Assembly (NCBI GenBank): GCA_037389465.1 | Contig: JAZARR010000134.1 | Span: forward strand, 310,001-374,000 | DNA from: Baylisascaris procyonis | Taxonomy: Eukaryota; Nematoda; Chromadorea; Rhabditida; Ascarididae | Length of the DNA stretch: 64,000 bases | Direction of reading: 5' to 3' | Shown: positions 50,039 to 62,940 of the stretch, piece after piece | How the letters are laid out: every line of letters begins with the position of its first letter | Position numbering within the stretch: the first letter of the stretch is position 1 | Position numbers and translations under genes: made by a program | Notes under the pieces: generated by a model | The model's input: the letters and a program-made list of their open reading frames with translations, nothing else | Database searches by the model: none | Told to the model about the DNA's origin: nothing

Positions 50039-50254
50039 CTACACAACTAGTCTCAGAGAACTGCACAAGTGGCCAAATTTCACAGTCGTTTCCTCTGTTC
50101 GAAAATATGAATTTTCTTTAAATTCATCGCTCATACTGATTTCAGTGCTGTGAACAAAACCGTTATCGAGACTGAAAACATTGCAATATTTAGCAAGTAT
50201 TTCATGGCAATCTTTTACTTCTTCCACCATCCATCCTTTATGCTCATCCGATTC
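50039..50254 (-). CDS. Candidate terminal exon in left arm, unrecognised
   Basis: The minus strand opens behind an acceptor (ACATCTCAG) and encodes about 71 hydrophilic residues (GWMVEEVKDCHEILAKYC ...) to a stop. The composition is that of a protein rather than chance AT-rich sequence. Same exon in the right arm at 62180-62395. Family unknown. Confidence 0.3.
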   Translation of the reverse strand, partial: ESDEHKGWMVEEVKDCHEILAKYCNVFSLDNGFVHSTEISMSDEFKENSYFRTEETTVKFGHLCSSLRLVV

Positions 50255-52640
50255 CTGAGATGTTGTGACGATAATGACCGTTGTAAATATTCTTTTCCCC
50301 CATGCGGAACATTGGTTTTTTGTATTGGACGGCTAAAGGAAAGATGTATTGCTTATCTCACTAAAGTGGCATTGTTATGTACACGACTTTTAAACGTTCC
50401 AATTTTGCCTTCTAATGTTTGATGGATCGATTTATTCGTGCTGCGGTTGCATTCATGTCTTTTACACCTTAATGGATATCTGACTACAGAACCTTGAAAC
50501 GTTCGCATCATATACTCGAAATCAGCGATTATACAGAACGTTTATTGGCGAATACTTTAGTGTTTGAGCAAAAACAGAAGTGCACTAAGTGAGGTATGTA
50601 TATTTTTTTTATTGTTCTTCTGCCGTGATGGATAGACCAATCAATGACACCTTAGAGGTAGCGCAGGAAGATAATTATAAATGTAATACTTTGCTTCCTC
50701 GAATGCGAATCCCTCAACAAAAATCGGGATGAGACTCTATCAGTAAAATATCAGCCTCAAATTTTGTGAAAAACAGAACCACCTGCGCTATATTCGCATC
50801 ACTGAAACACAAAAGGTCAGGAGTATAACTAGAAAATTTCTTTGCGAGATAATCTTCCGTTGCTTTATCTCGTTCACTTGAAGCGCACTAAGCTCATTCG
50901 AAAGCTAGCATTTGATTTTGGTATAATGGCCTGTGTTGGGATGCATTTTCCTGCATTATACACATTTCTAGGAAACGGTATGTTGCTTGTTACTATTACC
51001 CATAAGAAACCTCCATTCTATTTCACTGCCTTGTACTAGAACGAAAGATACCTCATCGCAGTTGTGCCTTATTATGCAACAGAATATATCGAGGCGAATA
51101 AATAGTCGATGCATTCGAGAAACATCCCAGATAGTCGCAGTCGCTATTGCCTATATAGATAAGGTCGCAATTTCCATTGATAACATTTACAATGTGATAA
51201 CGCCAATGGAATCCAACGGGTAAACCAGTGCACCAAAGAGGCAACAGCAGGACATTTCCATAATGAAAGAGGAACTTTGAGGTCTCAGCTCCCTTCCTCC
51301 TCACATTTTGAGAACCCCAGGTTTGCCTGATGTCACCTTTTTGGTACACTTCGCTTACCTTAACTTCACAGTGCTCCAGTGGCGTAAAAAGTTCCAGCTG
51401 GCTTCGTTCGCTTAACGTAAAAATTTACTTCTCACTTTGTTTGCAGCTGTTCGAATTTTCATTATTTCTGCTGCATTTACTGAAGGTTACCGGATCGCTC
51501 TCCTCGTTTTTTAAAAAACGTTTTAGACCAATTCTTTCGCATTATCCTTAGAATTGTAATTTCTTTTCACTAACTTTTATATAAAAACCTCCATCTCGAT
51601 TTGCTCGTGTTTTCTTGCAGAATGAAACACTAAGGTCGAAATTTTCTCAGTGTCGTTTAAACGCCCAAACAATTTCAATTCGCTTCACTCATCAACCAAA
51701 TTTATTTCCAAAACCGTTTAGATATCGGTGATGTTTGCCGTCAAATGAGTACAAATTAATAATCCCTTCACCAGTAATAATTCAATCACCTTCCAAAAAA
51801 AGAACGTTTATTGCCCATTTGTATACCTTTACATTTTGCATTATTCAAATATGTGCACTAAATAACTCTGAACAGAAAATATCATGCAAACTAAACATCA
51901 AATATACTAAAATACGTTGTGAGCCCTACAGAATGTAGAGGTTTGCAATGTTGTTATGAATTTACGCCTCACTATTTTTGGATGTCTGAAATGTAGGTAA
52001 TTTGAATATTCATGAGCAGCCTATACCATACTTATGTGCAATGTCCGATGTGTTGAGTGCGCATGGAGCGATTAAACAGTACATATATCGCTTCTCCACA
52101 CACAGGAACGATGTAATAAGCTCTTCCAAATGTAATACATGTAAAAGTGATCGTAACTCTTTGCGTTTTTTTAGGGGAGGAGGGGGAGGGCAGAGTGCGC
52201 AAGTGCATGATTCTTCAAATCATAGCTACTACGTCGTAAGGCTTCAAATTGTTTAAGACGTCCAAATAAATAGTACTGCAAAAGTACTTTTAACAAAACC
52301 TTTCGACCCAATAAATTCAGCCTCTTGAATAATCTTCCTAAACTGCGCATTTCCGGAGGAAATAATCCTGTTTTAATTAGGCGATTCCTTTATAGAACTT
52401 AGTAATTGCGTGGAAGAGCTTTGCATCTTGAAACGTTATCGTGAAAAATATTATATGCTGTGATTCTGCCAAACTTGAAAAAGTGAAGTAAGATCCTCTT
52501 AATGCTCGTACAATGAATCAAAATAAATTTGCAAAATAAATTTAAAAAATTACTCTTTCTCGAACAAATGAATGATAAACTGCCTTGTGACGTTGCATAC
52601 AGGATAAAAGCCTTTCTTCAGGTTGAGTGGTGATGGCCTA

Positions 52641-53961
52641 ATGGCTTCAACATTGCTTGTGTTCTTGTCATCAGTGCTCTTGGTGCCGCTGCCAGTCGTC
52701 AACAGGAAGTTGCTGTGTTATCGATATGCCGAGTACGGAGAGCGAGACAGGTAGCTGATATCTGAGAAGGTTGCACCTGAAATCTGCTCATCTCCGAAAT
52801 AAGCCTAAAGCTTAGCACATTGGATATAATGAATGTTGTGGTAGTAAGAAAAATGCAAGCGGTGCGTGCGCACAAAATCCACCGATTGTTTGATTAATCG
52901 CAGTAAAGGAATATAACCAAGCGCTCGTTCATTACCTGCGAATGAACTTTATTCTGGACTGAACTTTATTAGTCGATGTTTACAGGTCGAATTTTCTTTG
53001 AGTTGCACTTTTCAAGTCGAAATGAGAATGATATGAAATAGAGGGTAATTGTGTTCACTGGAAATTGATGGGATAAGCGCATTTGAAATGGAATGAGAGG
53101 TACTAATATACAACTTTCTAATATACTTTTCCACCAGAAAATATTGGCGTTGAAGTGGTTATATACATATGAGCAGCAAGTTTTATTTCGTCGTTTTTAA
53201 AGTGAAATATATTAGAAAGTTGGTAGTGAGAAAGTTAAACAGGCTAACAGCAAAACAAAAATATAACTCGGTATTTAGAGGGAACGTTTAAAGACAAATT
53301 AGTGGAATACCACGAAAGGAATTTTCAACGAATACGACAGGGTGTGACGCTGTTTTATTTGCTTTTAATTAATAGAAGGGAGGCCATTCTTCTGGAATAA
53401 GCCTTCGCTTCCCTCTTCCTTCTAAAGAAAGAAGCCCTTTCCCACCTCGCTATCCGCGCCTCCACTTTATATCGGAAGAAAGCTTTCTGCTATATCACTA
53501 ATACTTGGAGAAAACAACATTTATATTGTTTAACACAATGAAGATAACGGTTGGATAAAGGCTAGTCCAGCCTCGCTCATACTTCAATGATAATCGTCGA
53601 TGATGGCGAGAAAAAGTTATGTCTCTAAGTAAGACTGAAACCAACACGCGTTCGAACATCACTGCAAGCATGACAGCGCTCAGATGAGGGGTTCCTTTGA
53701 GTAAAATCGTTATCTTTCACTGCTCACACTCTGCGGGTTTCTGTGAGATGATAAGGAAATTATGCATAAATGCGCATAATTTATAGAGTTTCTTGCGAAT
53801 CGAATGGTGCGGGATGTCTTATTGCGTTGAGTGCTGATGGCGAATTTCTAACGGGTGGATGCGATTACCACTGCGATGTGGAACGCGGACCACGATGTTG
53901 GAATGAAGACGGTGAGAGGAAATGCTGCTTTAGTCACCTTTGCAATACGATGGTTTTGTAA
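52641..53961 (+). CDS. Small secreted cysteine-rich protein (ET-module/Ly6-like), left copy
   Basis: Two exons, 52641-52750 and 53787-53961, join in phase (AG|A gives Arg). The product is 93 residues: a signal peptide (MASTLLVFLSSVLLVPLPVV), then a single module with cysteines in LLCYRY, VSCES, GAGC, GGCDYHC, GPRCW, and the ending KCCFSHLCN, typical of nematode ET modules and Ly6-type folds (CC-x4-CN). Such proteins are secreted and disulphide-bonded; their targets are unknown. A spliced-leader-type acceptor (CTTTCTTCAG) ends at 52621, 19 bases before the ATG, and a poly(A) signal AATAAA is at about 54007. Compared with the right copy it lacks one Cys codon in the CC(C) cluster. Confidence 0.75.
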
Positions 53962-54059
53962 TGCTAAATATTTGTGTACCATTCTCTTCAATGTGAAACG
54001 TTTCTAAATAAAAAAGTATCGTAAGTCACTTAATGTGTCCCATCTGCTCTTCTTGTCAG

Positions 54060-54260
54060 TGTTGCACAACAGCCAGGCGGAGAAAGACAAGCAAGACAAA
54101 TCTGGGATGCCATGTTTTGCTTGAGGAATATATTATTGGTCGTAACGATGCACTTGTGCAATATAAGAGATCTTGGCAAAGGGTGCCTTGCAACACAACG
54201 GGTACTTTGTTGCATGAAACCCTGGATCCAGATAGTTATGGTGGCTGTAATTGTTCTTAA
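54060..54260 (+). pseudogene. Fragment of a terminal exon with a frame change, unrecognised
   Basis: Behind an acceptor (CTTCTTGTCAG) one frame reads PGGERQARQIWDAMFCL and then the adjacent frame reads EEYIIGRNDALVQYKRSW and VPCNTTG, ending GGCNCS and TAA. Both halves look protein-like, so a single exon with a net one-base change near 54118 is likely. It lies 30 bases inside the spacer. No family assigned. Confidence 0.35.
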
Positions 54261-55269
54261 AAACTTCCGGGGATTCGCACTCACATTTCAGTTTGATTTT
54301 GCAAACGCATTATGGCAGCATCGTATACATAAGCATGTAGGTGTGAGTGTGCGAGTTTCATTGTGCGATAGTTTCAACTCATGAACCAATGAAACAAAAA
54401 CTGTGAACAATATCTTATACCACTTCTTACCTGATCTACCAAAGCGAAACTGTAGAAAACTGCCAAAAATTTGTGTAGATTATCAACGTGACGGTTTTCT
54501 TTTTACGCGGTCAAACTCAGAACAAAAGCGTATCGTTTGTTAAATGTTCCGCTGAGCGTTGAATGGAAACTATTGTTTGACATGACTTTCTGGTAAATTG
54601 TGAAGCTGGCTTGTCAGGTGAATGGAATGCAAAAGCGCATGCCTTGTTATCTCCTCTGACAAGCTTCTCTCGCTTCCAAAAACGACTGCGTGAAAATATC
54701 TGCCTATCAGTCTAATTAATACCACGCTCAAAATGTTTAATCTAGGTTCATTGGAATATCGCAAACTCAATTTTAACTTAATTCTTTGGCATGAAATTGT
54801 ATTCGACTTTTCCGACGTTCCGTTATCGAAAATATTTCAGTTTGCTTCTCCCCATACTCGACAGGCATATCAATTTCAGCCTGCCAAAAGAAGCTGCAGT
54901 AAAAACAATGATCTGCGTGGTTTATAATTTCGTGTCGTATGAATCTGGAATCTGCTCACCGCCGACATCCTTAACGCACCTATTCCCTTACCTTTTAAGC
55001 TCGTCGGAGCTTTTTTCATCTACACTATTGCTACACTTTCGTGTTAGATGTTTACTCCCCTAAATTGTAGCTTTGCGTAGATTTTGCTCCTTCTTGCTAT
55101 TCATGCTGTTGTACTTTTGCATGTTTTTCTATCTCGGGATGTTAAAATAAGTAAATAAATCAATAAAATCCAAACGGTTTCAAAATGCACACAAACATCT
55201 GGAAACTTATGTTTATCGTAGGCTATGTCTGAAGCTGTTGAGAGCCTGCGTTAAACCCGCCTAACCCTA

Positions 55270-55520
55270 CAGCTTTGAATTAACTCATTCCTGAGCTGAA
55301 GCTACAGGGCGAGCAGACACGTAAACACCCACCTCGAGCCTGGGAATCCGGCGCCGGGCTAAGGAATTCAACGCTAGACTCGCAATCCGGCGCTCGGGTC
55401 TCCAAGACGTGAAATCGCGACCCCGGCCCTCAAAGCATTGCCTGAAAGTCCGAGGATGCCTCGCAAAAGCGCATATTCGCTGCAAAAAAAGTGCCATTTT
55501 TGTGCATTGAGACGCTGCCA
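55270..55520 (-). repeat. GC-rich island, probable dispersed repeat
   Basis: About 58% GC in otherwise AT-rich DNA, with an open minus-strand frame of 78 residues lacking any domain. Looks like a fragment of a mobile repeat; only one copy occurs in the window. Confidence 0.35.
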
Positions 55521-56674
55521 CTTACGATGTGCACATGAATGACCTATCTATCAAAAGATGATACGCCGAACTGATTACTTAACAAACAGACAGTCAGATA
55601 TTTCAGTGCACTCACGGATTAAATATGCCTTCAAGCAAAATAAAGGCAATCGGCCGTCTATGTATTTACATGCCCACCTACTAATGGCCACTAACGAGCT
55701 GTCCCTTCTCATTCAAACGGTTGCGTAGGTCGATTATTTTCGTTGAATTTCACAATCGACGTTAATCAGCACCAGGTATGGCGAATTTTCTAAAGATTGG
55801 CGTTTTTACTCGTTTACTATAAACCTTTGCAAACGTCATTCTGGTGATTTTAGCGTTTTACCTTTCATATTTTTTCCACAAAATCTGAAAGACAGTGATG
55901 CTGTTAGACGATGATTTATATGTGGAGAATTTTTCTAGAAAAGCTCAGCGAGTATCTTTTTTTTCAAAAATGCTGATTGCATCTTCATGATGACAATCGT
56001 GTTAAATCAGAGGTGTAAAAATCTTTTTCTTATATTAACGTCGTTTTGACACGTAATCTAATCGATGTTATATATTATAACAACATTGAGCGCAATAAAC
56101 CTCACAAAGCTTCAAAACACAGCATAGATGGATCTCCTTGTTTGTGTAGGTAATATTTCATGTCTATGAAACAATCGTTCAGATTACAATGTTTTTGTGG
56201 AATAATTGCATTAGCCGAATTAATTCTCAAATGAAAACATTATATGCCACATTTTGTTGTAACTAACGCTGAACCTACGCTCAAGCGAGTAGGATGAAAA
56301 GCGCATATTGTGCCATTTCATGCATTCGTTTCTAACAAAATCCATCAAAAGCTGATACCTTCGAAATTATTCAAACAGAATGCTGCAACCATTTAAGCAA
56401 AGTATAGATTTTGGCAAGGAATCACATGAAGAAGTGCATTAATATTTTTAAGGGAATCGTAAGAAGTTTCAATTAAGAGCTACATTTCAGTTTAGCATCT
56501 CTTTGTTTAAACATTCACCGGTTACGTTAGCTATCCTTTTTATCCAGCTACTGATTTGTGATATTTCGTTATGGCGACTATGGGTGCAACGATACTTCAA
56601 ACGTCACTTAGGAATTGCCTCTAATGAAAACGCTTCTTCTAAAACCTTATGATAACATATTTCAGCAGTTGACA

Positions 56675-57978
56675 ATGCGTACTATTGTGTTATTTATTAC
56701 GTTATTGGTTGCTGCATTTGCAAGGTCAAAAGGACCGAATATTATGTGTGGACTATGCGAGGTGTTCGCTACTGTGCTTGAAGGGAAGTTCGAGCGAAGC
56801 GACAAAGATATTGGAAAGGTTTGCATCATTTATTTATGATATTTAACATGTAAGGAAATGAACTCTCATGAGAGCGCTACTTGCATCGCACAAAGACAAT
56901 CGATTCCATCGGAGTTTCCGCTCTAAAATACCAATACTCCGACGGCTTTTAGAGTTTTAGCTATGTGTTTCTAGTTGTTACAAGGATTGCAGCAGATGTG
57001 CGATGTTTTCAGCACCTTCCAGCTTATATTTTCATTAAAACCCTCTTCGGATGCAGTCATAACAACGTCCTTCAAATTTCGAGCAACTATGGGCACAAAA
57101 GCTATCCCAGCCAAAACTTTTAGTTTAAAAATAAGTTTGGTGCATTTAAGTTGTTTTTATTCAAGGATTTCAGAACAGAACTGAATTCCCGAGAATAGAA
57201 AGCCTGCGGAAGAAATTTTGTCCTATACGTTTGTTGCTAATTTTCGCAGACATTAATTATGACATTGTCATATCTGTGAATATATGCGCGTCCTCGGAGT
57301 CTTGAGATATGATAGGCACAATTCACGATTCAAGATCACTTTAGTGTTTTCCCGGTCCGATTTAATCTGCCTTGTCTACTGCTGTTCCATGACTCACGAT
57401 TACATTATTGAACTAACAAATAATTTTGGCATTGATCTGCAAGAAGGTGAAATTAGTCGCTTCTTTGTTCCCCCTGGTTTAGGGATTTACCCAAAGTCAT
57501 CCGTCAAAAGAAGCACTAGGTTAAAGCTTCATTACAATAGTGGTTGGTTTAGTGCTTTCCCCATCGATAAGAGTTCATTTCAATGTAATTTTGAATTCGA
57601 AGCATATATGCTGCGAAGTATTCGTTCTCAGTTACGTTGCACTTTCGAGATTGATATCTCTCTCTTCAGTGGTAGTTTTGCTCACAAATTCTAGAGGTTG
57701 TTTGTTGTTATGTATTGTTCCAAAGTCGGCCTTGGCTTCTTTCAAATGAGTGACATACTTCGATGTTTAAAGCCTATAGATCAGGCGATACTGCATTCAA
57801 GAAAAAAGGCAGCAGATTGCCGTATATAACCAATATATGTGCCTTGTTCGCTGACGGAAATAAGAAAGCGGAAACGAAATGCAACGAAGTGTTCATCGAC
57901 GAGTTCACGAACGTGGCGAAGAACTTCATCTCTAGTAACAATTCTGATCATGTTTACAAACGGCTTGCATTATGCTGA
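56675..57978 (+). CDS. Secreted saposin-B-domain protein (saposin-like protein)
   Basis: Exons 56675-56818 and 57802-57978 join in phase 0 and give 106 residues. A signal peptide (MRTIVLFITLLVAAFA) is followed by one saposin B domain: MCGLCEVFATVLEGKFE, then NICALFADGNKKAETKC and a C-terminal DHVYKRLALC. Saposin-like proteins bind lipids or perforate membranes; in nematodes they are often gut-expressed antimicrobial or digestive effectors. The domain normally has six Cys in three bridges; here five are present, the fifth being replaced by Tyr (VYKRLALC, expected VCxxLxLC), so one bridge with the CxxC start cannot form. A TTTCAG acceptor ends at 56665, ten bases before the ATG. The acceptor of exon 2 (TTCAAG) is weak. 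Confidence 0.78.
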
Positions 57979-58470
57979 GTTATTTCATTTTACACTGTAA
58001 AACTTTCACCTTTGCATATTGTTACTGAATATCGATTTTCCTCGCCCAGGGAGCGTTCAGGCGAGATTTGTCTTCAAAATTCATCAATACAAAAAGTCAC
58101 TATCTGTGGGACTTGAAGTAGCAATCTCAAAGTGACCATACTAAACTCTAGCGAATCTCATGCCTTTAAACCGAATAGGTCTTGCCACTTCAATTTTACC
58201 TTATGGAAAGCGAAACGGCATCACGGTCACCAAATTAATGTCTCGGCAATCGAATAGTTTCTTTTTGTAAGAGATTTACCAAAAATAACCCCGTAAAGCT
58301 TGCAAATGTTTGGTCAAAGTTTCCGCGAAGAACAACTTTAGTAAAACTCGAAAATATTTTGTTTTTATGCCTTTGAAAGATGTGTGCTGATACCGTACGT
58401 GAGTGACTTGTGATACTTTTTTATTTAGAAACATTTCACATTGAAGAGAATGGTACACAAATATTTAGCA

Positions 58471-59794
58471 TTACAAAACCATCGTATTGCAAAGGTGACT
58501 GAAGCAGCAGCATTTCCTCTCACCGTCTTCATTCCAACATCGTGGTCCGCGTTCCACATCGCAGTGGTAATCGCATCCACCCGTTAGAAATTCGCCATCA
58601 GCACTCAACGCAATAAGACATCCCGCACCATTCGATTCGCAAGAAACTCTATAAATTATGCGCATTTATGCATAATTTCCTTATCATCTCACAGAAACCC
58701 GCAGAGTGTGAGCAGTGAAAGATAACGATTTTACTCAAAGGAACCCCTCATCTGAGCGCTGTCATGCTTGCAGTGATGTTCGAACGCGTGTTGGTTTCAG
58801 TCTTACTTAGAGACATAACTTTTTCTCGCCATCATCGACGATTATCATTGAAGTATGAGCGAGGCTGGACTAGCCTTTATCCAACCGTTATCTTCATTGT
58901 GTTAAACAATATAAATGTTGTTTTCTCCAAGTATTAGTGATATAGCAGAAAGCTTTCTTCCGATATAAAGTGGAGGCGCGGATAGCGAGGTGGGAAAGGG
59001 CTTCTTTCTTTAGAAGGAAGAGGGAAGCGAAGGCTTATTCCAGAAGAATGGCCTCCCTTCTATTAATTAAAAGCAAATAAAACAGCGTCACACCCTGTCG
59101 TATTCGTTGAAAATTCCTTTCGTGGTATTCCACTAATTTGTCTTTAAACGTTCCCTCTAAATACCGAGTTATATTTTTGTTTTGCTGTTAGCCTGTTTAA
59201 CTTTCTCACTACCAACTTTCTAATATATTTCACTTTAAAAACGACGAAATAAAACTTGCTGCTCATATGTATATAACCACTTCAACGCCAATATTTTCTG
59301 GTGGAAAAGTATATTAGAAAGTTGTATATTAGTACCTCTCATTCCATTTCAAATGCGCTTATCCCATCAATTTCCAGTGAACACAATTACCCTCTATTTC
59401 ATATCATTCTCATTTCGACTTGAAAAGTGCAACTCAAAGAAAATTCGACCTGTAAACATCGACTAATAAAGTTCAGTCCAGAATAAAGTTCATTCGCAGG
59501 TAATGAACGAGCGCTTGGTTATATTCCTTTACTGCGATTAATCAAACAATCGGTGGATTTTGTGCGCACGCACCGCTTGCATTTTTCTTACTACCACAAC
59601 ATTCATTATATCCAATGTGCTAAGCTTTAGGCTTATTTCGGAGATGAGCAGATTTCAGGTGCAACCTTCTCAGATATCAGCTACCTGTCTCGCTCTCCGT
59701 ACTCGGCATATCGATAACACAGCAACTTCCTGTTGACGACTGGCAGCGGCACCAAGAGCACTGATGACAAGAACACAAGCAATGTTGAAGCCAT
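58471..59794 (-). CDS. Small secreted cysteine-rich protein (ET-module/Ly6-like), right copy
   Basis: Mirror of the left-arm gene: exons 59685-59794 and 58471-58648 on the minus strand, with the same signal peptide and cysteine spacing. It ends KCCCFSHLCN, one Cys more than the left copy because of an extra TGC codon in a short TGC run; this gives the C-C-C form and an even total if all are counted with the N-terminal Cys. It is 94 residues. It converges on the saposin-like gene from the right, as the left copy does from the left. Confidence 0.75.
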
Positions 59795-62179
59795 TAGGCC
59801 ATCACCACTCAACCTGAAGAAAGGCTTTTATCCTGTATGCAACGTCACAAGGCAGTTTATCATTCATTTGTTCGAGAAAGAGTAATTTTTTAAATTTATT
59901 TTGCAAATTTATTTTGATTCATTGTACGAGCATTAAGAGGATCTTACTTCACTTTTTCAAGTTTGGCAGAATCACAGCATATAATATTTTTCACGATAAC
60001 GTTTCAAGATGCAAAGCTCTTCCACGCAATTACTAAGTTCTATAAAGGAATCGCCTAATTAAAACAGGATTATTTCCTCCGGAAATGCGCAGTTTAGGAA
60101 GATTATTCAAGAGGCTGAATTTATTGGGTCGAAAGGTTTTGTTAAAAGTACTTTTGCAGTACTATTTATTTGGACGTCTTAAACAATTTGAAGCCTTACG
60201 ACGTAGTAGCTATGATTTGAAGAATCATGCACTTGCGCACTCTGCCCTCCCCTCCTCCCCTAAAAAAACGCAAAGAGTTACGATCACTTTTACATGTATT
60301 ACATTTGGAAGAGCTTATTACATCGTTCCTGTGTGTGGAGAAGCGATATATGTACTGTTTAATCGCTCCATGCGCACTCAACACATCGGACATTGCACAT
60401 AAGTATGGTATAGGCTGCTCATGAATATTCAAATTACCTACATTTCAGACATCCAAAAATAGTGAGGCGTAAATTCATAACAACATTGCAAACCTCTACA
60501 TTCTGTAGGGCTCACAACGTATTTTAGTATATTTGATGTTTAGTTTGCATGATATTTTCTGTTCAGAGTTATTTAGTGCACATATTTGAATAATGCAAAA
60601 TGTAAAGGTATACAAATGGGCAATAAACGTTCTTTTTTTGGAAGGTGATTGAATTATTACTGGTGAAGGGATTATTAATTTGTACTCATTTGACGGCAAA
60701 CATCACCGATATCTAAACGGTTTTGGAAATAAATTTGGTTGATGAGTGAAGCGAATTGAAATTGTTTGGGCGTTTAAACGACACTGAGAAAATTTCGACC
60801 TTAGTGTTTCATTCTGCAAGAAAACACGAGCAAATCGAGATGGAGGTTTTTATATAAAAGTTAGTGAAAAGAAATTACAATTCTAAGGATAATGCGAAAG
60901 AATTGGTCTAAAACGTTTTTTAAAAAACGAGGAGAGCGATCCGGTAACCTTCAGTAAATGCAGCAGAAATAATGAAAATTCGAACAGCTGCAAACAAAGT
61001 GAGAAGTAAATTTTTACGTTAAGCGAACGAAGCCAGCTGGAACTTTTTACGCCACTGGAGCACTGTGAAGTTAAGGTAAGCGAAGTGTACCAAAAAGGTG
61101 ACATCAGGCAAACCTGGGGTTCTCAAAATGTGAGGAGGAAGGGAGCTGAGACCTCAAAGTTCCTCTTTCATTATGGAAATGTCCTGCTGTTGCCTCTTTG
61201 GTGCACTGGTTTACCCGTTGGATTCCATTGGCGTTATCACATTGTAAATGTTATCAATGGAAATTGCGACCTTATCTATATAGGCAATAGCGACTGCGAC
61301 TATCTGGGATGTTTCTCGAATGCATCGACTATTTATTCGCCTCGATATATTCTGTTGCATAATAAGGCACAACTGCGATGAGGTATCTTTCGTTCTAGTA
61401 CAAGGCAGTGAAATAGAATGGAGGTTTCTTATGGGTAATAGTAACAAGCAACATACCGTTTCCTAGAAATGTGTATAATGCAGGAAAATGCATCCCAACA
61501 CAGGCCATTATACCAAAATCAAATGCTAGCTTTCGAATGAGCTTAGTGCGCTTCAAGTGAACGAGATAAAGCAACGGAAGATTATCTCGCAAAGAAATTT
61601 TCTAGTTATACTCCTGACCTTTTGTGTTTCAGTGATGCGAATATAGCGCAGGTGGTTCTGTTTTTCACAAAATTTGAGGCTGATATTTTACTGATAGAGT
61701 CTCATCCCGATTTTTGTTGAGGGATTCGCATTCGAGGAAGCAAAGTATTACATTTATAATTATCTTCCTGCGCTACCTCTAAGGTGTCATTGATTGGTCT
61801 ATCCATCACGGCAGAAGAACAATAAAAAAAATATACATACCTCACTTAGTGCACTTCTGTTTTTGCTCAAACACTAAAGTATTCGCCAATAAACGTTCTG
61901 TATAATCGCTGATTTCGAGTATATGATGCGAACGTTTCAAGGTTCTGTAGTCAGATATCCATTAAGGTGTAAAAGACATGAATGCAACCGCAGCACGAAT
62001 AAATCGATCCATCAAACATTAGAAGGCAAAATTGGAACGTTTAAAAGTCGTGTACATAACAATGCCACTTTAGTGAGATAAGCAATACATCTTTCCTTTA
62101 GCCGTCCAATACAAAAAACCAATGTTCCGCATGGGGGAAAAGAATATTTACAACGGTCATTATCGTCACAACATCTCAG

Positions 62180-62395
62180 GAATCGGATGAGCATAAAGGA
62201 TGGATGGTGGAAGAAGTAAAAGATTGCCATGAAATACTTGCTAAATATTGCAATGTTTTCAGTCTCGATAACGGTTTTGTTCACAGCACTGAAATCAGTA
62301 TGAGCGATGAATTTAAAGAAAATTCATATTTTCGAACAGAGGAAACGACTGTGAAATTTGGCCACTTGTGCAGTTCTCTGAGACTAGTTGTGTAG
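62180..62395 (+). CDS. Candidate terminal exon in right arm, unrecognised
   Basis: Identical mirror copy of 50039-50254; starts behind ACATCTCAG at 62179 in phase 0 and ends at a stop at 62393-62395. Confidence 0.3.
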   Translation, partial: ESDEHKGWMVEEVKDCHEILAKYCNVFSLDNGFVHSTEISMSDEFKENSYFRTEETTVKFGHLCSSLRLVV

Positions 62396-62668
62396 TTCTC
62401 TGAGACTACGAGCAACATGGTCTCGCAACTGAAGCGCTGCGCTTATTATCGCTTCATATCGTTATCATTTCTACCCTCATTCCACACCTTATCGATTCTA
62501 CGTTTGCTTTCCAAGTTAGCAGATGCACTCGTACTGCAACGAATTATATGCAACGCTCACCGCCGAGATTGTAACAGTTGAATGAATCCATACATTATAG
62601 TATGACAAGCATTCATCCATACATCACCATCGAACTCACTTTTTAAGTGGGCAAAGCAAATCTCATAT

Positions 62669-62940
62669 CTAACTTTCCAGGTAGCTGCATCCTGCGCCGA
62701 AGAGGGAGAGGTCGGAGAATTGGGTGTGCGCCTTGCCGGCCAAGGCGACAACTGCGAAGAAAAATATGCGAGATCTCAAAACTTTTGTTGTCTTTGTTCC
62801 TTAATTTAGTAGTGAAATGTGTATGAGGTGATGCATGAAACACTGGATAGCAAGCCCCTCATTGGATAGCAAGTAGGCGTATTTTACTTACGCCGCCACT
62901 TTTTGAGAAGAAGCCCACCTTTCGACCTGCACTTTCTCAT
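62669..62940 (-). CDS. Candidate two-exon small gene in right arm, unrecognised
   Basis: Identical mirror copy of the candidate at 49494-49765 with the same splice sites and the same C/G-ending codon use in its second exon. Confidence 0.35.

Larger units (their letters stand above)
48434..54030 (+). repeat. Left arm of a 5.6-kb near-perfect inverted repeat
   Basis: Position x in this arm pairs with about 112434 minus x in the right arm. Reading frames along the arm recur unchanged in the other. Differences noticed: one G in a G run near 52180, a three-base CTG unit near 53930 with a T/C change beside it, and a few changes in the last 50 bases before 54030. Identity therefore exceeds 99.8%. 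Contents: candidate exons at 49494-49765 and 50039-50254 and the ET-module-like gene. The outer limit is unknown because the right arm reaches the window end. Confidence 0.95.
54031..58401. other. Unique spacer between the inverted arms
   Basis: 4371 bases not repeated elsewhere in the window. Besides the saposin-like gene and two lesser features listed separately, it shows nothing recognisable at 54261-55269 and 55521-56664. Confidence 0.8.
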
